In this document: positions 28,455-36,949 of the stretch, piece by piece
Position numbering within the stretch: the first letter of the stretch is position 1
Layout: each line of letters opens with the position of its first letter
Made by a program: the position numbers and the translations under genes
Assembly: GCF_014203355.1 (NCBI RefSeq)
Contig: NZ_JACHIR010000001.1
Span: 7,566,038 to 7,630,037, forward strand
Reading direction: 5' to 3'
DNA length: 64,000 bases
Source: Kutzneria kofuensis
GTDB lineage: Bacteria; Actinomycetota; Actinomycetes; Mycobacteriales; Pseudonocardiaceae
The notes under the pieces: model-generated
Told to the model about the DNA's origin: nothing
What the model saw: only the letters and a program-made list of their open reading frames with translations
The model's database searches: none

Positions 28455-28574
28455 GGGCCGATTTGGTGTGGAGCCTCTGGACGATGGCCTACGAGGGGCA
28501 TTTCCGGGGCAGGCTCCGCCTGCCCCTCGCGCGGTGAGCTTAGGCCATCGTCCACCTCCACACAAAATCGGCCC
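28455..28574. repeat. 120-bp palindromic element, copy A
   Basis: Outer arms GGGCCGATTTGGTGTGGAG (28455-28473) and CTCCACACAAAATCGGCCC (28556-28574) pair with one mismatch. Inner arms GGACGATGGCCTA (28479-28491) and TAGGCCATCGTCC (28541-28553) pair perfectly. An apical hairpin, GGGGCAGG/CCTGCCCC, lies at 28506-28526. The same element, same length, recurs inverted at 29917-30036. The two lie either side of the HNH gene. Confidence 0.9.
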
Positions 28575-28640
28575 AAGTGCATTGTTGGGGTGGTGGGTTG
28601 GCGGTTGTCGGTCGCTGTGGAGTTGTCAAAGAACCGGGGG

Positions 28641-29783
28641 TCAGTATTCGAATGGGCGGGTCGCGTAATGGCGGCCGGTGGGGGTGGTCCAGTGTGAGGT
28701 GCCGTTAGGGTCCCTGGTCACGGTGTAGTTGTCGTGTTTGCGGTGGTGGTGCCAGCGGCAGAGGCCTTGGAGGTTGGCGGGCTCGGTGTCGCCCTGTGGC
28801 CAGGGGGTGATGTGGTCCAGCTCTTGGATGGGGCTGGCGCAGCCGGGGGCGGTGCAGGTTCCGCCGGCGGCCACGTGGGCGAATTCCTTCATCAGGGTGG
28901 TGGGGCGGTAGGTGTCGGTGGTGATGGCGGTGGCGTGGCGGTACTGGTCGAGGAGGATGCCGCGCCAGGGGCCGTGCATGGCCAACTCGCGGGCGGCGTC
29001 GGCGGCGATGGGGCCGTAGCCGGCGAGGTGGCCGGGGTTGTTGGTCAGGCCCATGAGGGTTTCCATGGAGAGGGTGACGAAGGTCCGGACGTTCCAGTCG
29101 CGGTTGGTCCCCCGGAGGCGGTCCAGCAGGACATCGGAGCGTTTCTGGTCGGTGGTGCGGTCGTCGGCAGGGAGGGCTTTGGCGTCTTTGCAGAGTTGTT
29201 GGAACACCACGTGGGCGTCGGCGGCGGGCAGGATCCAGGTCAGTTTGGCCATGCCGTCCGGCAAGGGCGAGAACTCGACCCGGCGGTCTTTGGTGGCTTT
29301 GCGACAGCGCTGCTCGTAGCCGTCGGGGTCGGCGTGGGCGACCAGGGCGGTGGTCTTGCGGCACAGTTGGGTCTGGTTCAACCCGGCGGCCACACCGACC
29401 AGGGCGTCTTCGACCTGGGTGACCAGGTCGGGGGACAGGTGCTGGACCCGCTCTCGCACCGCGTCCAGTCGGCGGAAGTCCAACTCACCACGCCTTAGCA
29501 GCTCGGCCAACCGAGGTAGCGTCTCCAGGACTTCGCTGGCTTCCTTGCGCCGGGCCACGGTCTGCTCGGGTTCGGTGAGGGCCATGGCCAGCTCGGTGAT
29601 GTCGTCGATCCGGCGCAGTGCGACCAGCTCGACCCACTCGGCAAAGGCCTTGATCTTCCGGGCGAGAATGGACGCCGTCACCAACTGGTCGGTGTCCAGC
29701 CTGGCCCAGTCCACACCCATGATCACATCGAACAGGTCCCCGCTGGGTTCCTGATTCTCTAGTTCACGGGTGAGTTCTTTCAT
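28641..29783 (-). CDS. DUF222 (13E12-type) HNH endonuclease
   Basis: 380 residues. The helical DUF222 region occupies residues 1 to about 300, with the C-terminal HNH core: CTAPGCASP (zinc pair), ELDHITPWPQGDTEPANL, then GLCRWHHHRKHDNYT (residues about 311-355). All of the H-N-H metal residues and Cys pairs are present, so it should be an active nuclease. ATG 29783 follows TGGAGAC. Actinomycete genomes often hold many such genes; the bracketing palindromes here are notable. Confidence 0.9.
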   Translation of the reverse strand: MKELTRELENQEPSGDLFDVIMGVDWARLDTDQLVTASILARKIKAFAEWVELVALRRIDDITELAMALTEPEQTVARRKEASEVLETLPRLAELLRRGELDFRRLDAVRERVQHLSPDLVTQVEDALVGVAAGLNQTQLCRKTTALVAHADPDGYEQRCRKATKDRRVEFSPLPDGMAKLTWILPAADAHVVFQQLCKDAKALPADDRTTDQKRSDVLLDRLRGTNRDWNVRTFVTLSMETLMGLTNNPGHLAGYGPIAADAARELAMHGPWRGILLDQYRHATAITTDTYRPTTLMKEFAHVAAGGTCTAPGCASPIQELDHITPWPQGDTEPANLQGLCRWHHHRKHDNYTVTRDPNGTSHWTTPTGRHYATRPFEY

Positions 29784-29835
29784 GTCTCCAGAATACGCGC
29801 GGCGAAGATCGAACTCGAATCACTAACGGGTGATT

Positions 29836-29879
29836 GTTTCATGCATAATCGGCGCACCGTAGGGTTTCATGCATAATCG
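29836..29879. repeat. Two 16-bp direct repeats upstream of the HNH gene
   Basis: GTTTCATGCATAATCG occurs at 29836-29851 and 29864-29879, 28 bp apart and each centred on ATGCAT. They lie 50-100 bp before the HNH start, so they could be operators of that gene. Confidence 0.7.
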
Positions 29880-29916
29880 CGCCGCCGCCACCCCGCCATC
29901 GACACCGAACACCTAA

Positions 29917-30036
29917 GCGTGGATTTTGTGTGGAGGTGGACGATGGCCTAAGCTCTCCGCGCGAGGGGCAGGCGGAGCCTGCCCCGGAATTGCCCCTCGT
30001 AGGCCATCGTCCAGAGGCTCCACACAAAATCCGCGC
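29917..30036. repeat. 120-bp palindromic element, copy B (inverted)
   Basis: Outer arms GCGTGGATTTTGTGTGGAG (29917-29935) and CTCCACACAAAATCCGCGC (30018-30036), same inner stem and same apical hairpin as copy A in reverse orientation. The interior differs from copy A at two positions; the outermost bases differ at several positions, yet each copy still pairs with itself. A 10-bp palindrome, TACATATGTA, follows at 30041-30050. Confidence 0.9.
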
Positions 30037-30056
30037 GACCTACATATGTAATACCC

Positions 30057-30812
30057 TTACCTATGCGTCAGTCGATACCCGAACTGCGCCGTGAACTCGG
30101 CGGTCAACGCGAAGCGGTCGCCGCGAACCCGCGTCTGCCGCCACTCGATCGCCCGCCCCTGCGACAACCCGAGGCGGTTGATGGCGAACAACGCCGTCCC
30201 CGCCGGGCACCGTAGTTGCGCGGTCTCGGCCGGACTCGGCACGACGGCATGGACGTCCTCCTGGCCGGCGTCGAGGCGAACGCCAGTGCGGGAGGCGAGT
30301 TCGCCGTAGAGGCTGGTGTGCCGGAAATCGGCGTCGAGCAGGGGGGAGGCCACCGAGAAGGGAAGCCAGACGCGGTCGATGGCGAGGGGCTCGCCGCCGG
30401 CCAACCGTAGCCGCTCCAGGTAGACCAACGGAGTGGAGCCCTCCAGGCCCAGGCGTTCGGCGACCAAGGCGTCGGCCCGCACGTCCAACACCCGAACCAC
30501 CGAGTCCTGCGACAACCCGGCGGCCTCGACGGAGGCGAACAAGCTGTACAGGGCGCCGAGGGGCTGGTGGATCTCGGGGACGGGGGCGACCCGGGGTTGG
30601 CGGCCGCGTTTGGCGACGACGACGCCGTCGGCGCGGAGTTGGCGGAGGGCCTGTCGCACGGTGGAGCGGCTGACGTCGTACTCCTCGACCAGCGCCAGCT
30701 CGCCGGGGAAGTGGTCGGCGAACTCGCCGGCGGCCAGTCGGTCGAGCAGGGAGTGCTGGAGCTGCTGCCACAGCGGTGTCGTCCCGGATCGGTCCAATGT
30801 GCGCCCCACCAC
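30057..30812 (-). CDS. GntR family regulator, HutC/FadR-like UTRA type
   Basis: 251 residues: winged HTH (FPGELALVEEYDVSRSTVRQALRQLRADGVVVAKRGRQPRV, about residues 35-75) followed by a UTRA ligand domain (LVYLERLRLAGGEPLAIDRVWLP). GTG 30812 or 30809 starts the frame. It is divergent from the YeiH-type gene across two copies of ATGTNCGGACAT, likely its operators. Confidence 0.9.
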   Translation of the reverse strand: MVGRTLDRSGTTPLWQQLQHSLLDRLAAGEFADHFPGELALVEEYDVSRSTVRQALRQLRADGVVVAKRGRQPRVAPVPEIHQPLGALYSLFASVEAAGLSQDSVVRVLDVRADALVAERLGLEGSTPLVYLERLRLAGGEPLAIDRVWLPFSVASPLLDADFRHTSLYGELASRTGVRLDAGQEDVHAVVPSPAETAQLRCPAGTALFAINRLGLSQGRAIEWRQTRVRGDRFALTAEFTAQFGYRLTHR

Positions 30813-30836
30813 GGGAGGAACGCTACCGGTTGCCTA

Positions 30837-30872
30837 ATGTTCGGACATCTCGTAGCGTAAATGTACGGACAT
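30837..30872. promoter_or_regulatory. Paired GntR operators
   Basis: ATGTTCGGACAT (30837-30848) and ATGTACGGACAT (30861-30872) are near-palindromes spaced 24 bp apart in the 72-bp divergent region. AGGAGG at 30874-30879, the ribosome-binding site of the YeiH-type gene, follows directly, so binding would block that transcript. Confidence 0.6.
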
Positions 30873-30884
30873 TAGGAGGTGGTC

Positions 30885-31901
30885 ATGGCCCGGACGATCG
30901 TCGCGGCACCGCAGACGCACGTCGCGAACCGCATTCCGGGCCTGGCTGTGACCCTGCTGGTGGCGGCCGTCGCCACCGGCCTGGGCCTCCTCGCTCCCGT
31001 GGTGGGCGGACCGGTGTTCGCGATCATCCTGGGCGTCCTTGCGGCCACGGTCGTCAAGCCGCTGCGGTCGAGCCGGCTCGCGCCGGGATACGCCCTGGCC
31101 TCGAAGGGCGTCCTGCAGCTGTCCATCGTGGTGCTGGGCACGGGCCTGTCGCTGCAGCAAGTGGTGCACGTGGGTGTGTCGTCGCTGCCGGTCATGCTGG
31201 GCACGCTGGCGGTGGCGCTCGGCGGCGCCTGGCTGCTGGGCAAGTGGCTCAAGGTCGGCACGGACACCAAGACCCTGATCGGCGTCGGCACGGGTATCTG
31301 CGGCGCGTCGGCGATCGCGGCGACGACGGCGGTGATCAAGCCGAAGGACACCGAAGTCGCCTACGCGATCGGCACGATCTTCACCTTCAACATCGCGGCG
31401 GTGCTGCTCTTCCCGCCGCTGGGCCACCTGCTCGGCCTGAGCCCGCACGCCTTCGGCCTGTGGAGCGGCACGGCCGTCAACGACACCTCGTCGGTGGTCG
31501 CGGCGGCCTACGCGTACGGCGGCGACGCCGGCCCGTACGCGATCGTCGTCAAGCTGACCCGCAGCCTGATGATCATCCCGATCGTCATCGGGCTGGCGTT
31601 CCTCAAGGCCCGCCGGGACGACGAGGTGCACCTGCCGTGGCACCGGATCGTGCCGCTGTTCCTGATCGGCTTCGTGGTCGCGGCGGCCACCGACACCGCG
31701 GGCCTGATCCCGGACAGCTGGCACCCCGCGCTGTCCACTCTCGGCACGTTCCTGATCACGACGGCGCTGGCCGGCATCGGCCTGTCCCTGCGGTTCGCCG
31801 ACATGCGCAAGGCCGGCACCCGTCCGCTGCTGCTGGGCGGCCTGCTGTGGATCGCTGTCGCCGCAAGCAGCCTCGGCCTTCAGGCCCTCACCGGTCTGTA
31901 G
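30885..31901 (+). CDS. YeiH/UPF0324 family inner-membrane protein (putative sulfur-compound exporter)
   Basis: A 338-residue protein with about ten hydrophobic segments, matching the YeiH family: LAPVVGGPVFAIILGVLAA, GVLQLSIVVLGTGLSLQQV, the conserved GTGICGASAIAATTAVIKP and WSGTAVNDTSSVVAAAYAYG. Some relatives export sulfite or organosulfonate products. ATG 30885 with AGGAGG is clear. It is controlled by the divergent GntR and its last 14 bases overlap the convergent RidA gene. Confidence 0.88.
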   Translation: MARTIVAAPQTHVANRIPGLAVTLLVAAVATGLGLLAPVVGGPVFAIILGVLAATVVKPLRSSRLAPGYALASKGVLQLSIVVLGTGLSLQQVVHVGVSSLPVMLGTLAVALGGAWLLGKWLKVGTDTKTLIGVGTGICGASAIAATTAVIKPKDTEVAYAIGTIFTFNIAAVLLFPPLGHLLGLSPHAFGLWSGTAVNDTSSVVAAAYAYGGDAGPYAIVVKLTRSLMIIPIVIGLAFLKARRDDEVHLPWHRIVPLFLIGFVVAAATDTAGLIPDSWHPALSTLGTFLITTALAGIGLSLRFADMRKAGTRPLLLGGLLWIAVAASSLGLQALTGL

Positions 31902-32301
31902 GAATCGCCGCCACAGCCTCGATCTCCACGGCGAACTGCGGCGCGGCAAGCTGCGTGACGACCATCAGCGAGTGCGCCGGGAACTCCCCGTCCGGATACC
32001 ACTCCGCGAAGACCTCCGACCGCGCGGCGCGGCTGCCGGCCAGGTTCTCCACGCCGGCGATCAGCGACAGGAACTTGACGATGTGCTCCGGTCCGCCGCC
32101 GGCCGCCGCGAGGAGCTCCCGGATGTTCGCCAATGCCTGCCGCGTCTGGCTTTCCGCGTCGGGCCCGGCCAGGGCGCCGTCGGGCAGCAGCCCGAGCTGG
32201 CCGGACACGAACACGAGCTCGTGCCCGGCCGGCACGGCGGCCAGGTGGCTGTACTGCCCGGCGGGCGCGGCAACCGACGGGGGATTCCAGCGACGGATCA
32301 T
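31888..32301 (-). CDS. ridA: RidA/YjgF-family enamine/imine deaminase-like protein
   Basis: 137 residues of the RidA fold: LVFVSGQLGLLPDG, QTRQALANIRELLAAAGGGPEHIVKF, and VTQLAAPQFAVEIEAVA. The Arg usually needed for deamination (about position 105) is replaced in the pattern TQLAAPQFAVEIEA, where active RidA has R-[PA]-F-[VA]-E-x-E near it; activity is uncertain. It might clear enamines from the nearby PLP enzymes. Confidence 0.8.
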   Translation of the reverse strand: MIRRWNPPSVAAPAGQYSHLAAVPAGHELVFVSGQLGLLPDGALAGPDAESQTRQALANIRELLAAAGGGPEHIVKFLSLIAGVENLAGSRAARSEVFAEWYPDGEFPAHSLMVVTQLAAPQFAVEIEAVAAIPTDR

Positions 32302-32335
32302 GATCGGAGCCTAACCCGCGGCTCGGCGGCGCCGC

Positions 32336-33547
32336 CTAGCTTTCCCACAACTCCAACGACCGAGCGCCGACCAAGGCGCCGATCCGGCCCAGCGCCTCGT
32401 CCACCGGCATCGAATCCAGCCGCCGGCCGTCCCGCAGCCGCAACGCCACCTCCTCGTTGGCGACCTCCTTCGCCCCGATCACCGCCTGGTACGGCGCCAA
32501 TCGCGACTCCCGGATCCGCGCGCCGAGGGAACCCCGTTCCACCCCAACGACTTCAGCCCGCAACCCGAGGTCCAAGCACCGCTGCGCCACCGCCGCAGCC
32601 GCCGGCCACTCGTCGTCCGACACCGGCAGGACAGCCAACTGCACGGGAGCGAACCACGCCGGGAAAGCGCCGCCGTGCACCTCGATCAGGTGCGCCACCA
32701 CCCGTTCCATGCTGCCGATCAGGCTCCGGTGCACCATCACCGGCCGGTGCCGCGCCCCGTCCGCCCCGATGTAGCTGAGGTCGAACCGCGCCGGCTGGTG
32801 GAAGTCGACCTGCACGGTGGAAATGCTCGACTCCCGCTCGGCGCTGTCGGCGATCTGGATGTCGATCTTCGGCCCGTAGAAGGCGGCCTCGCCGGGAGCC
32901 TCCTCGTGGTCGACGCCGGACAGCACCTCCCGCAGCAGCGCCTCGGATCGTTGCCACATCTCGGGATTGTCCACGTACTTGCCGCCGTCCCCGCGTAGCG
33001 ACAGCCGATACCGCACGGGCTTGATTCCGAGGTCCCGGTGCGCCCGCTGGATCAGCTCCAGCGCCGCCCGCGCCTCGCGGAGAACCTGGTCGGGGGTGCA
33101 GAACACGTGCGCGTCGTTGAGCTGGATGGCCCGTACCCGCGACAGCCCACCGAGCACGCCGGACAGCTCGGCGCGGTACATGCCGCCGATTTCGGCCATG
33201 CGCAAGGGAAGTTCGCGGTAGCTGTGCGCCCGTGACCGGTAGATCAGCGCGTGGTGCGGGCACAGGCTGGGGCGCAACAACATCTGCTCGCCGCCGACGT
33301 CCATCGGCGGGAACATGTCGTGGTTGTAGTGCGACCAGTGCCCGGACTGCTCGAACAACGCGCGTTTGCCCAGCACGGGCGAATAGACGTGCCGGTAGCC
33401 GGCGCGGCGTTCGAGGTCGCGCACGTACTCCTCGAGCACGTGTCGAATCGCCGCGCCGTCGGGCAGCCAGTACGGCAGACCAGCGCCCATCAGCGGGTCG
33501 GTGTCGAACAGACCCAGTTCACGGCCGAGCTTGCGGTGGTCCTGCAT
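32336..33547 (-). CDS. thrS: Threonyl-tRNA synthetase paralog lacking TGS and editing domains
   Basis: 403 residues against about 640 for full ThrRS. Only the class II catalytic core and the anticodon-binding domain are present. The zinc ligands are kept: Cys in RPSLCPHHALIY, His in LNDAHVFC, His in VMVHRSLIGSMER. Motif 2 is YRAELSGVLGGLSRVRAI. Short ThrRS paralogs may give resistance to inhibitors such as borrelidin or serve when threonine is scarce. ATG 33547 follows GAGGAG. Expression appears controlled by an upstream attenuator. Confidence 0.85.
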   Translation of the reverse strand: MQDHRKLGRELGLFDTDPLMGAGLPYWLPDGAAIRHVLEEYVRDLERRAGYRHVYSPVLGKRALFEQSGHWSHYNHDMFPPMDVGGEQMLLRPSLCPHHALIYRSRAHSYRELPLRMAEIGGMYRAELSGVLGGLSRVRAIQLNDAHVFCTPDQVLREARAALELIQRAHRDLGIKPVRYRLSLRGDGGKYVDNPEMWQRSEALLREVLSGVDHEEAPGEAAFYGPKIDIQIADSAERESSISTVQVDFHQPARFDLSYIGADGARHRPVMVHRSLIGSMERVVAHLIEVHGGAFPAWFAPVQLAVLPVSDDEWPAAAAVAQRCLDLGLRAEVVGVERGSLGARIRESRLAPYQAVIGAKEVANEEVALRLRDGRRLDSMPVDEALGRIGALVGARSLELWES

Positions 33548-33583
33548 CGTGGTCTCCTCGTCCAGAAGGGGAGAGTGACCACA

Positions 33584-33623
33584 AAGCGAAAGCCCCGGGG
33601 CACTCGCCCCGGGGCTTTCGCTT
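33584..33623 (-). terminator. Attenuator terminator in the thrS leader
   Basis: AAGCGAAAGCCCCGGGGC (33584-33601) and GCCCCGGGGCTTTCGCTT (33606-33623) are an 18-bp perfect stem with a 4-base loop. On the thrS-sense strand it is followed by a short T tract (TTTGTGGT). It lies between the Thr-codon leader peptide and the thrS start, so it should abort transcription unless an alternative fold forms. Confidence 0.88.
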
Positions 33624-33632
33624 GTACGTGGA

Positions 33633-33683
33633 TCAGCGCGCCGGGACTGTGTCCGGCGTCGTCGTGACGTTGGCGCGCTGCAT
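33633..33683 (-). CDS. Threonine-codon leader peptide of thrS attenuator
   Basis: A 16-residue peptide, MQRANVTTTPDTVPAR, with four Thr codons including three ACG in a row, too short to be a normal gene. Within its coding sequence CAGCGCGCC (start) and GGCGCGCTG (end) pair perfectly, the Thr codons lying in the loop. A ribosome stalled on the Thr run for lack of Thr-tRNA would change that fold and let transcription pass the terminator into thrS. It starts one base after the ggt stop codon. Confidence 0.82.
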   Translation of the reverse strand: MQRANVTTTPDTVPAR

Positions 33684-33684
33684 G

Positions 33685-35529
33685 TCAGTCACAGTAGCAC
33701 GTCGTCAGCACGACCGCGGCCGCACTTCCGCCGCGCCGCGACGGCTCGCCCGCCGCGATGACCCGGCCGCCCGGCTTGAACTCCAGGCCGGAGGCCACGC
33801 CGATGGTCGGCGCGATCTTGATCGTCGGATCCAGCGGTGACGTGTCGTTGATCGTGAACGTCTGGCCCAGCGCCTGCAGCCCCGGCGTGGTCGCGGCGGC
33901 GATGAACGCCGGTTCCGCCGTGGTGGCCGCCGTGTTGCGCTGCGACGCCCGCGGCGCGGCGATGGCGTCCTCCAGCCGCATGCCGAAGTCGATCCGGTTG
34001 ACCAGGATCTGCAGCACGGTGGTGATGATCGTGGAGCCGCCGGGCGAGCCGACCGCGAGGAACGGCTTGCCGTGCTGCAGCACGATCGTCGGCGACATGC
34101 TGGACCGCGGACGCTTGCCCGGCGCCGGCAGGTTCGGGTCCGGCGCGGAGCCCTGGGTCGGCGTGAAGTTGAAGTCGGTCAGCTCGTTGTTGAGCAGGAA
34201 ACCGCGGCCCGGCACGACGATGCCGCTGCCGCCCAGCTCCTCGATGGTGTTGGTGTACGACACCACGTTGCCGAAGGCGTCGGAGACCACGAAGTGGTTG
34301 GTGTGGTTCTCCTGGTCGCTGCTGGACGCGGCGGTCGTGCTGGCGCAGCTGCCCGGCGAGGCGGGGTTGCCCGGCGCGACCGGGCTGGTGCCGGCCTTGT
34401 TCGGGTCGATCAGGCAGGCCCGGCTGGCGGCGAACTGCGGCGACAGCAACTGCTGCTGCGGCACCGAAACGTAGCGCGAGTCGCCGATGTAGCGGTTGCG
34501 GTCGGCGAAGGCCAGCCGGCTCGACTCCAGGTAGTGGTGCAGCGCCTGCACCCGGTCCATGTTCTTGAGGTCGAAGTTGGACAGGATGTTCAGCGACTCG
34601 CCGACGGTGATGCCGCCGCTGGACGACGGCGCCATGCCGTACACGTCGTAGCCGCGGTAGTTCACGTGCGTCGGCGCCGTGTCCAGCGCCTGGTACGAGC
34701 TCAGGTCGGACAGCTGCATGGGGCCGGGGATGGGCTTGAGCGTCGCGCCCGGCGCCAGCGGCAGATGCTGCACGGCGTCCACGAGGTCACGCCCGATCGA
34801 GCCGCCGTACAGCGCCCCGCTGCCCTTGCGGCCGATCTCCCTGTACGTGTCGGCCAGATCCTTGTTGCGCATGGTGGAGCCGACCACCGGCAGCTGGCCA
34901 CCGGGCAGATACTGCGCGGCAGAGGAGGAGAACTGCGCGAACCGGGCGGCGTTCTCCCTGGTCAGCTCCTGGAACGTGGCGTCGACGACAAAGCCGCGGT
35001 CGGCCACCTCCTCGGCCGGCCGCAGGTCGTCGGCCAGGCTGAACCGGCCCCAGCGCTGCAGCGCCCGCTGCCACGTGGCCAGGTTGCCCGGCACGCCCAC
35101 GGACAGGCCGCTGGTGACGGCCGTCGGGAACGCGTAGGCCTTGCCCGTCGCCGGATCCACGAACATGTTCTGGCCGTCGGCGGCCGGCGTGGTCTCGCGT
35201 CCGTCTATTGTGGACACTTGATGGGTGCGGGCGTCGTAGTACACCAGGAATCCGCCGCCGCCGATGCCGGCCACGTACGGATCGGTGACGCCGAGCGTCG
35301 CGGCCACCGCGACCGCGGCGTCGGCGGCGGTGCCGCCCCGGCGCAGCACGTCGATGCCGGCCTGGGTCGACTCCGGCGTGTCCGAGACGACCGCGCCGAA
35401 GTAGCCCTGTGCGACCGCGTGCTTGACCGGGGCGGGTCGCGCCGAGCCCGGCGCCGCGCCGGCCACGAGGGTGAGGCCGGCCATGAGCCCTACCGACAGT
35501 ACCGAGCTGACGCTGCGGCGTAGTCGCAT
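33685..35529 (-). CDS. ggt: Gamma-glutamyltransferase
   Basis: A 614-residue secreted Ntn-hydrolase that cleaves or transfers gamma-glutamyl groups. Signal peptide MRLRRSVSSVLSVGLMAG, then the large-subunit signature ADAAVAVAATLGVTDPYVAG and GGGGFLVYYD. The self-processing nucleophile Thr lies in NHTNHFVVSDAFGNVVSYTN (about residue 413), and the glycine loop is AVGSPGGSTI. ATG 35529 follows GGAAGG. The stop abuts the thrS leader peptide, so readthrough could link the two genes. Confidence 0.92.
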   Translation of the reverse strand: MRLRRSVSSVLSVGLMAGLTLVAGAAPGSARPAPVKHAVAQGYFGAVVSDTPESTQAGIDVLRRGGTAADAAVAVAATLGVTDPYVAGIGGGGFLVYYDARTHQVSTIDGRETTPAADGQNMFVDPATGKAYAFPTAVTSGLSVGVPGNLATWQRALQRWGRFSLADDLRPAEEVADRGFVVDATFQELTRENAARFAQFSSSAAQYLPGGQLPVVGSTMRNKDLADTYREIGRKGSGALYGGSIGRDLVDAVQHLPLAPGATLKPIPGPMQLSDLSSYQALDTAPTHVNYRGYDVYGMAPSSSGGITVGESLNILSNFDLKNMDRVQALHHYLESSRLAFADRNRYIGDSRYVSVPQQQLLSPQFAASRACLIDPNKAGTSPVAPGNPASPGSCASTTAASSSDQENHTNHFVVSDAFGNVVSYTNTIEELGGSGIVVPGRGFLLNNELTDFNFTPTQGSAPDPNLPAPGKRPRSSMSPTIVLQHGKPFLAVGSPGGSTIITTVLQILVNRIDFGMRLEDAIAAPRASQRNTAATTAEPAFIAAATTPGLQALGQTFTINDTSPLDPTIKIAPTIGVASGLEFKPGGRVIAAGEPSRRGGSAAAVVLTTCYCD

Positions 35530-35649
35530 GGCGATCCTTCCGCTCTTCGAACAGATCTCCATGTTCTACTCGCCCACTTGCCGTGCTGGCCAGGCTTGCG
35601 CCCGGGTCACGCTGCGACAAACCGGTGAAGGGTGCGGGGACCGTCTACT

Positions 35650-36435
35650 TCAGACGGACTTGAGCAGGATCTCGGCGAAGCGTTCGGGCTGCTCCAGGTT
35701 CACGATGTGGCCCGCGTCGGACACGGTCACCAGCTCGGCCCGCTTGGCGTCACCGACGATGCGTTCGACCACGTCGGCGATGTCCGGCGAGTCGAGGTCG
35801 GCCAGCACCACGGTGATGGGCATCGCCAGCTCGGCCAGCCGGTCGATCGCACCGACCTCGACCGGCCGGATCCGCCAGCCGGTCCCGTGCCGGGAGACGG
35901 TGTCGGTCTTGATCCGCTCGCAGCGCGCCCGAACCTCCGGGTCGACCTGCCCCGGCGCGCGGTGCGGCCCGTCCACCCACATCCGCAGCAGCGCGTCGAC
36001 GACGTCCTCGACGCTCTGGGCGGCCTGGAGTCGCTCCAGCTGGTCGAGGATGAACGGGTCCTTGAACGTCATGCCGCTGACCCCGGGGGAGTTCAGCATC
36101 AGCCGGTCGACCCGGTCCGGCCAGGCCAGCGCGAAGTCGACGGACGTCCGCGAGCCGAGGGACATGCCGACCAGGCTGGCCCGGTCGATGCCGAGCCCGT
36201 CCAGCAGCAGGCGCAGGTCGTCGTGGTTGGCGTACGGCTCGGTGGCCGTCGAGGACTGGCCGTGGTTGCGCGCGTCGTAGCGGACGACCGTGTGTTCGGC
36301 CGTCAGCAGCTCGAACTCACGGTCCCAGGTCCTCGAACTCAGAGCGCCAGGGTGTAGCAGCACGACCGGGCTGCCCGTGCCCGCGATCTCGTAGTGGATT
36401 TCGCCACCGTCAACTGTGATCCGCCCCAGAGCCAC
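35650..36435 (-). CDS. Alpha/beta hydrolase
   Basis: A 261-residue intracellular alpha/beta hydrolase. The oxyanion segment is VVLLHPGALSSRTWD, the nucleophile elbow is GMSLGS (about residues 91-96), and the catalytic His is in VSDAGHIVNLEQPERF. GTG 36435 starts the frame. It resembles enol-lactonase or haloperoxidase-like members; substrate unknown. Confidence 0.85.
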   Translation of the reverse strand: MALGRITVDGGEIHYEIAGTGSPVVLLHPGALSSRTWDREFELLTAEHTVVRYDARNHGQSSTATEPYANHDDLRLLLDGLGIDRASLVGMSLGSRTSVDFALAWPDRVDRLMLNSPGVSGMTFKDPFILDQLERLQAAQSVEDVVDALLRMWVDGPHRAPGQVDPEVRARCERIKTDTVSRHGTGWRIRPVEVGAIDRLAELAMPITVVLADLDSPDIADVVERIVGDAKRAELVTVSDAGHIVNLEQPERFAEILLKSV

Positions 36436-36532
36436 TCGACCAGGTTAGACCGGTAGGCGCTTCCCGAACGGGCTGAACCTGTGCGTGTCCGCGCGCGTAC
36501 CCACTGGTGACCGACTACGAGAGGGCGCAGAA

Positions 36533-36949
36533 GTGAGCCGGGCCGCGAGTACCCCGTTCGACCGCGCGATGAGCGCGAGCACCGCGCTTGTGGTGTCCGC
36601 GATCGCCGGCGTGGTGCTGGGCATGGCGTTCGTCAAGATGCCGCCCCCGGCCACCACGGACTTCCAGGGCCAGCAGGCCCCCGTGCAGACGACGACATCG
36701 ACCGGTCCCGTGGCGCCCGCGCCCGTGATCCACACGAGCGCCGGCCGGCCGTCGCGGTCGTCGTCGTGGCCCACCGCCACGACGACGACCACCAGCACGA
36801 CCACGTCGACGACGACCACGGGCACCCGGCCGACGAAGACGTCCAAGCCCAAGCCGCCGAAGCCGACGAAGACGACCGGCGGCACGTCCACCACGACGAC
36901 GACCGACGACGGCGGGCTACTCGGCCCGATCCTCCCCGGCCTCGGCTGA
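36533..36949 (+). CDS. Single-TM, Thr/Pro-rich extracellular-tail protein
   Basis: 138 residues: a cytoplasmic start, one TM ([19 protein letters not shown], about residues 14-33), then a Thr/Ser/Pro/Lys-rich tail with runs such as [14 protein letters not shown] and [10 protein letters not shown]. The tail suits an O-glycosylated cell-wall spacer. GTG 36533 follows GAGGGC. Function unknown. It runs convergently into the ClpX-zinc-finger gene with a 33-bp overlap. Confidence 0.72.
   Translation: MSRAASTPFDRAMSASTALVVSAIAGVVLGMAFVKMPPPATTDFQGQQAPVQTTTSTGPVAPAPVIHTSAGRPSRSSSWPTATTTTTSTTTSTTTTGTRPTKTSKPKPPKPTKTTGGTSTTTTTDDGGLLGPILPGLG

Larger units (their letters stand above)
28455..30036. mobile_element. 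Putative HNH-carrying element bounded by inverted palindromic repeats
   Basis: A 1582-bp segment whose ends are the two inverted 120-bp palindromic copies and whose only gene is the DUF222-HNH nuclease. The arrangement resembles a composite mobile unit or the REP13E12-type repeats of mycobacteria. I see no clear target-site duplication and no transposase, so mobility is an inference only. Confidence 0.4.

Noticed and set aside
28600-28640. A target-site duplication around the HNH element
   Set aside because: No matching short direct repeats were found just outside the two palindromic copies.
32336-33547. Full-length housekeeping ThrRS
   Set aside because: At 403 residues it lacks the TGS and editing domains; it must be a paralog.
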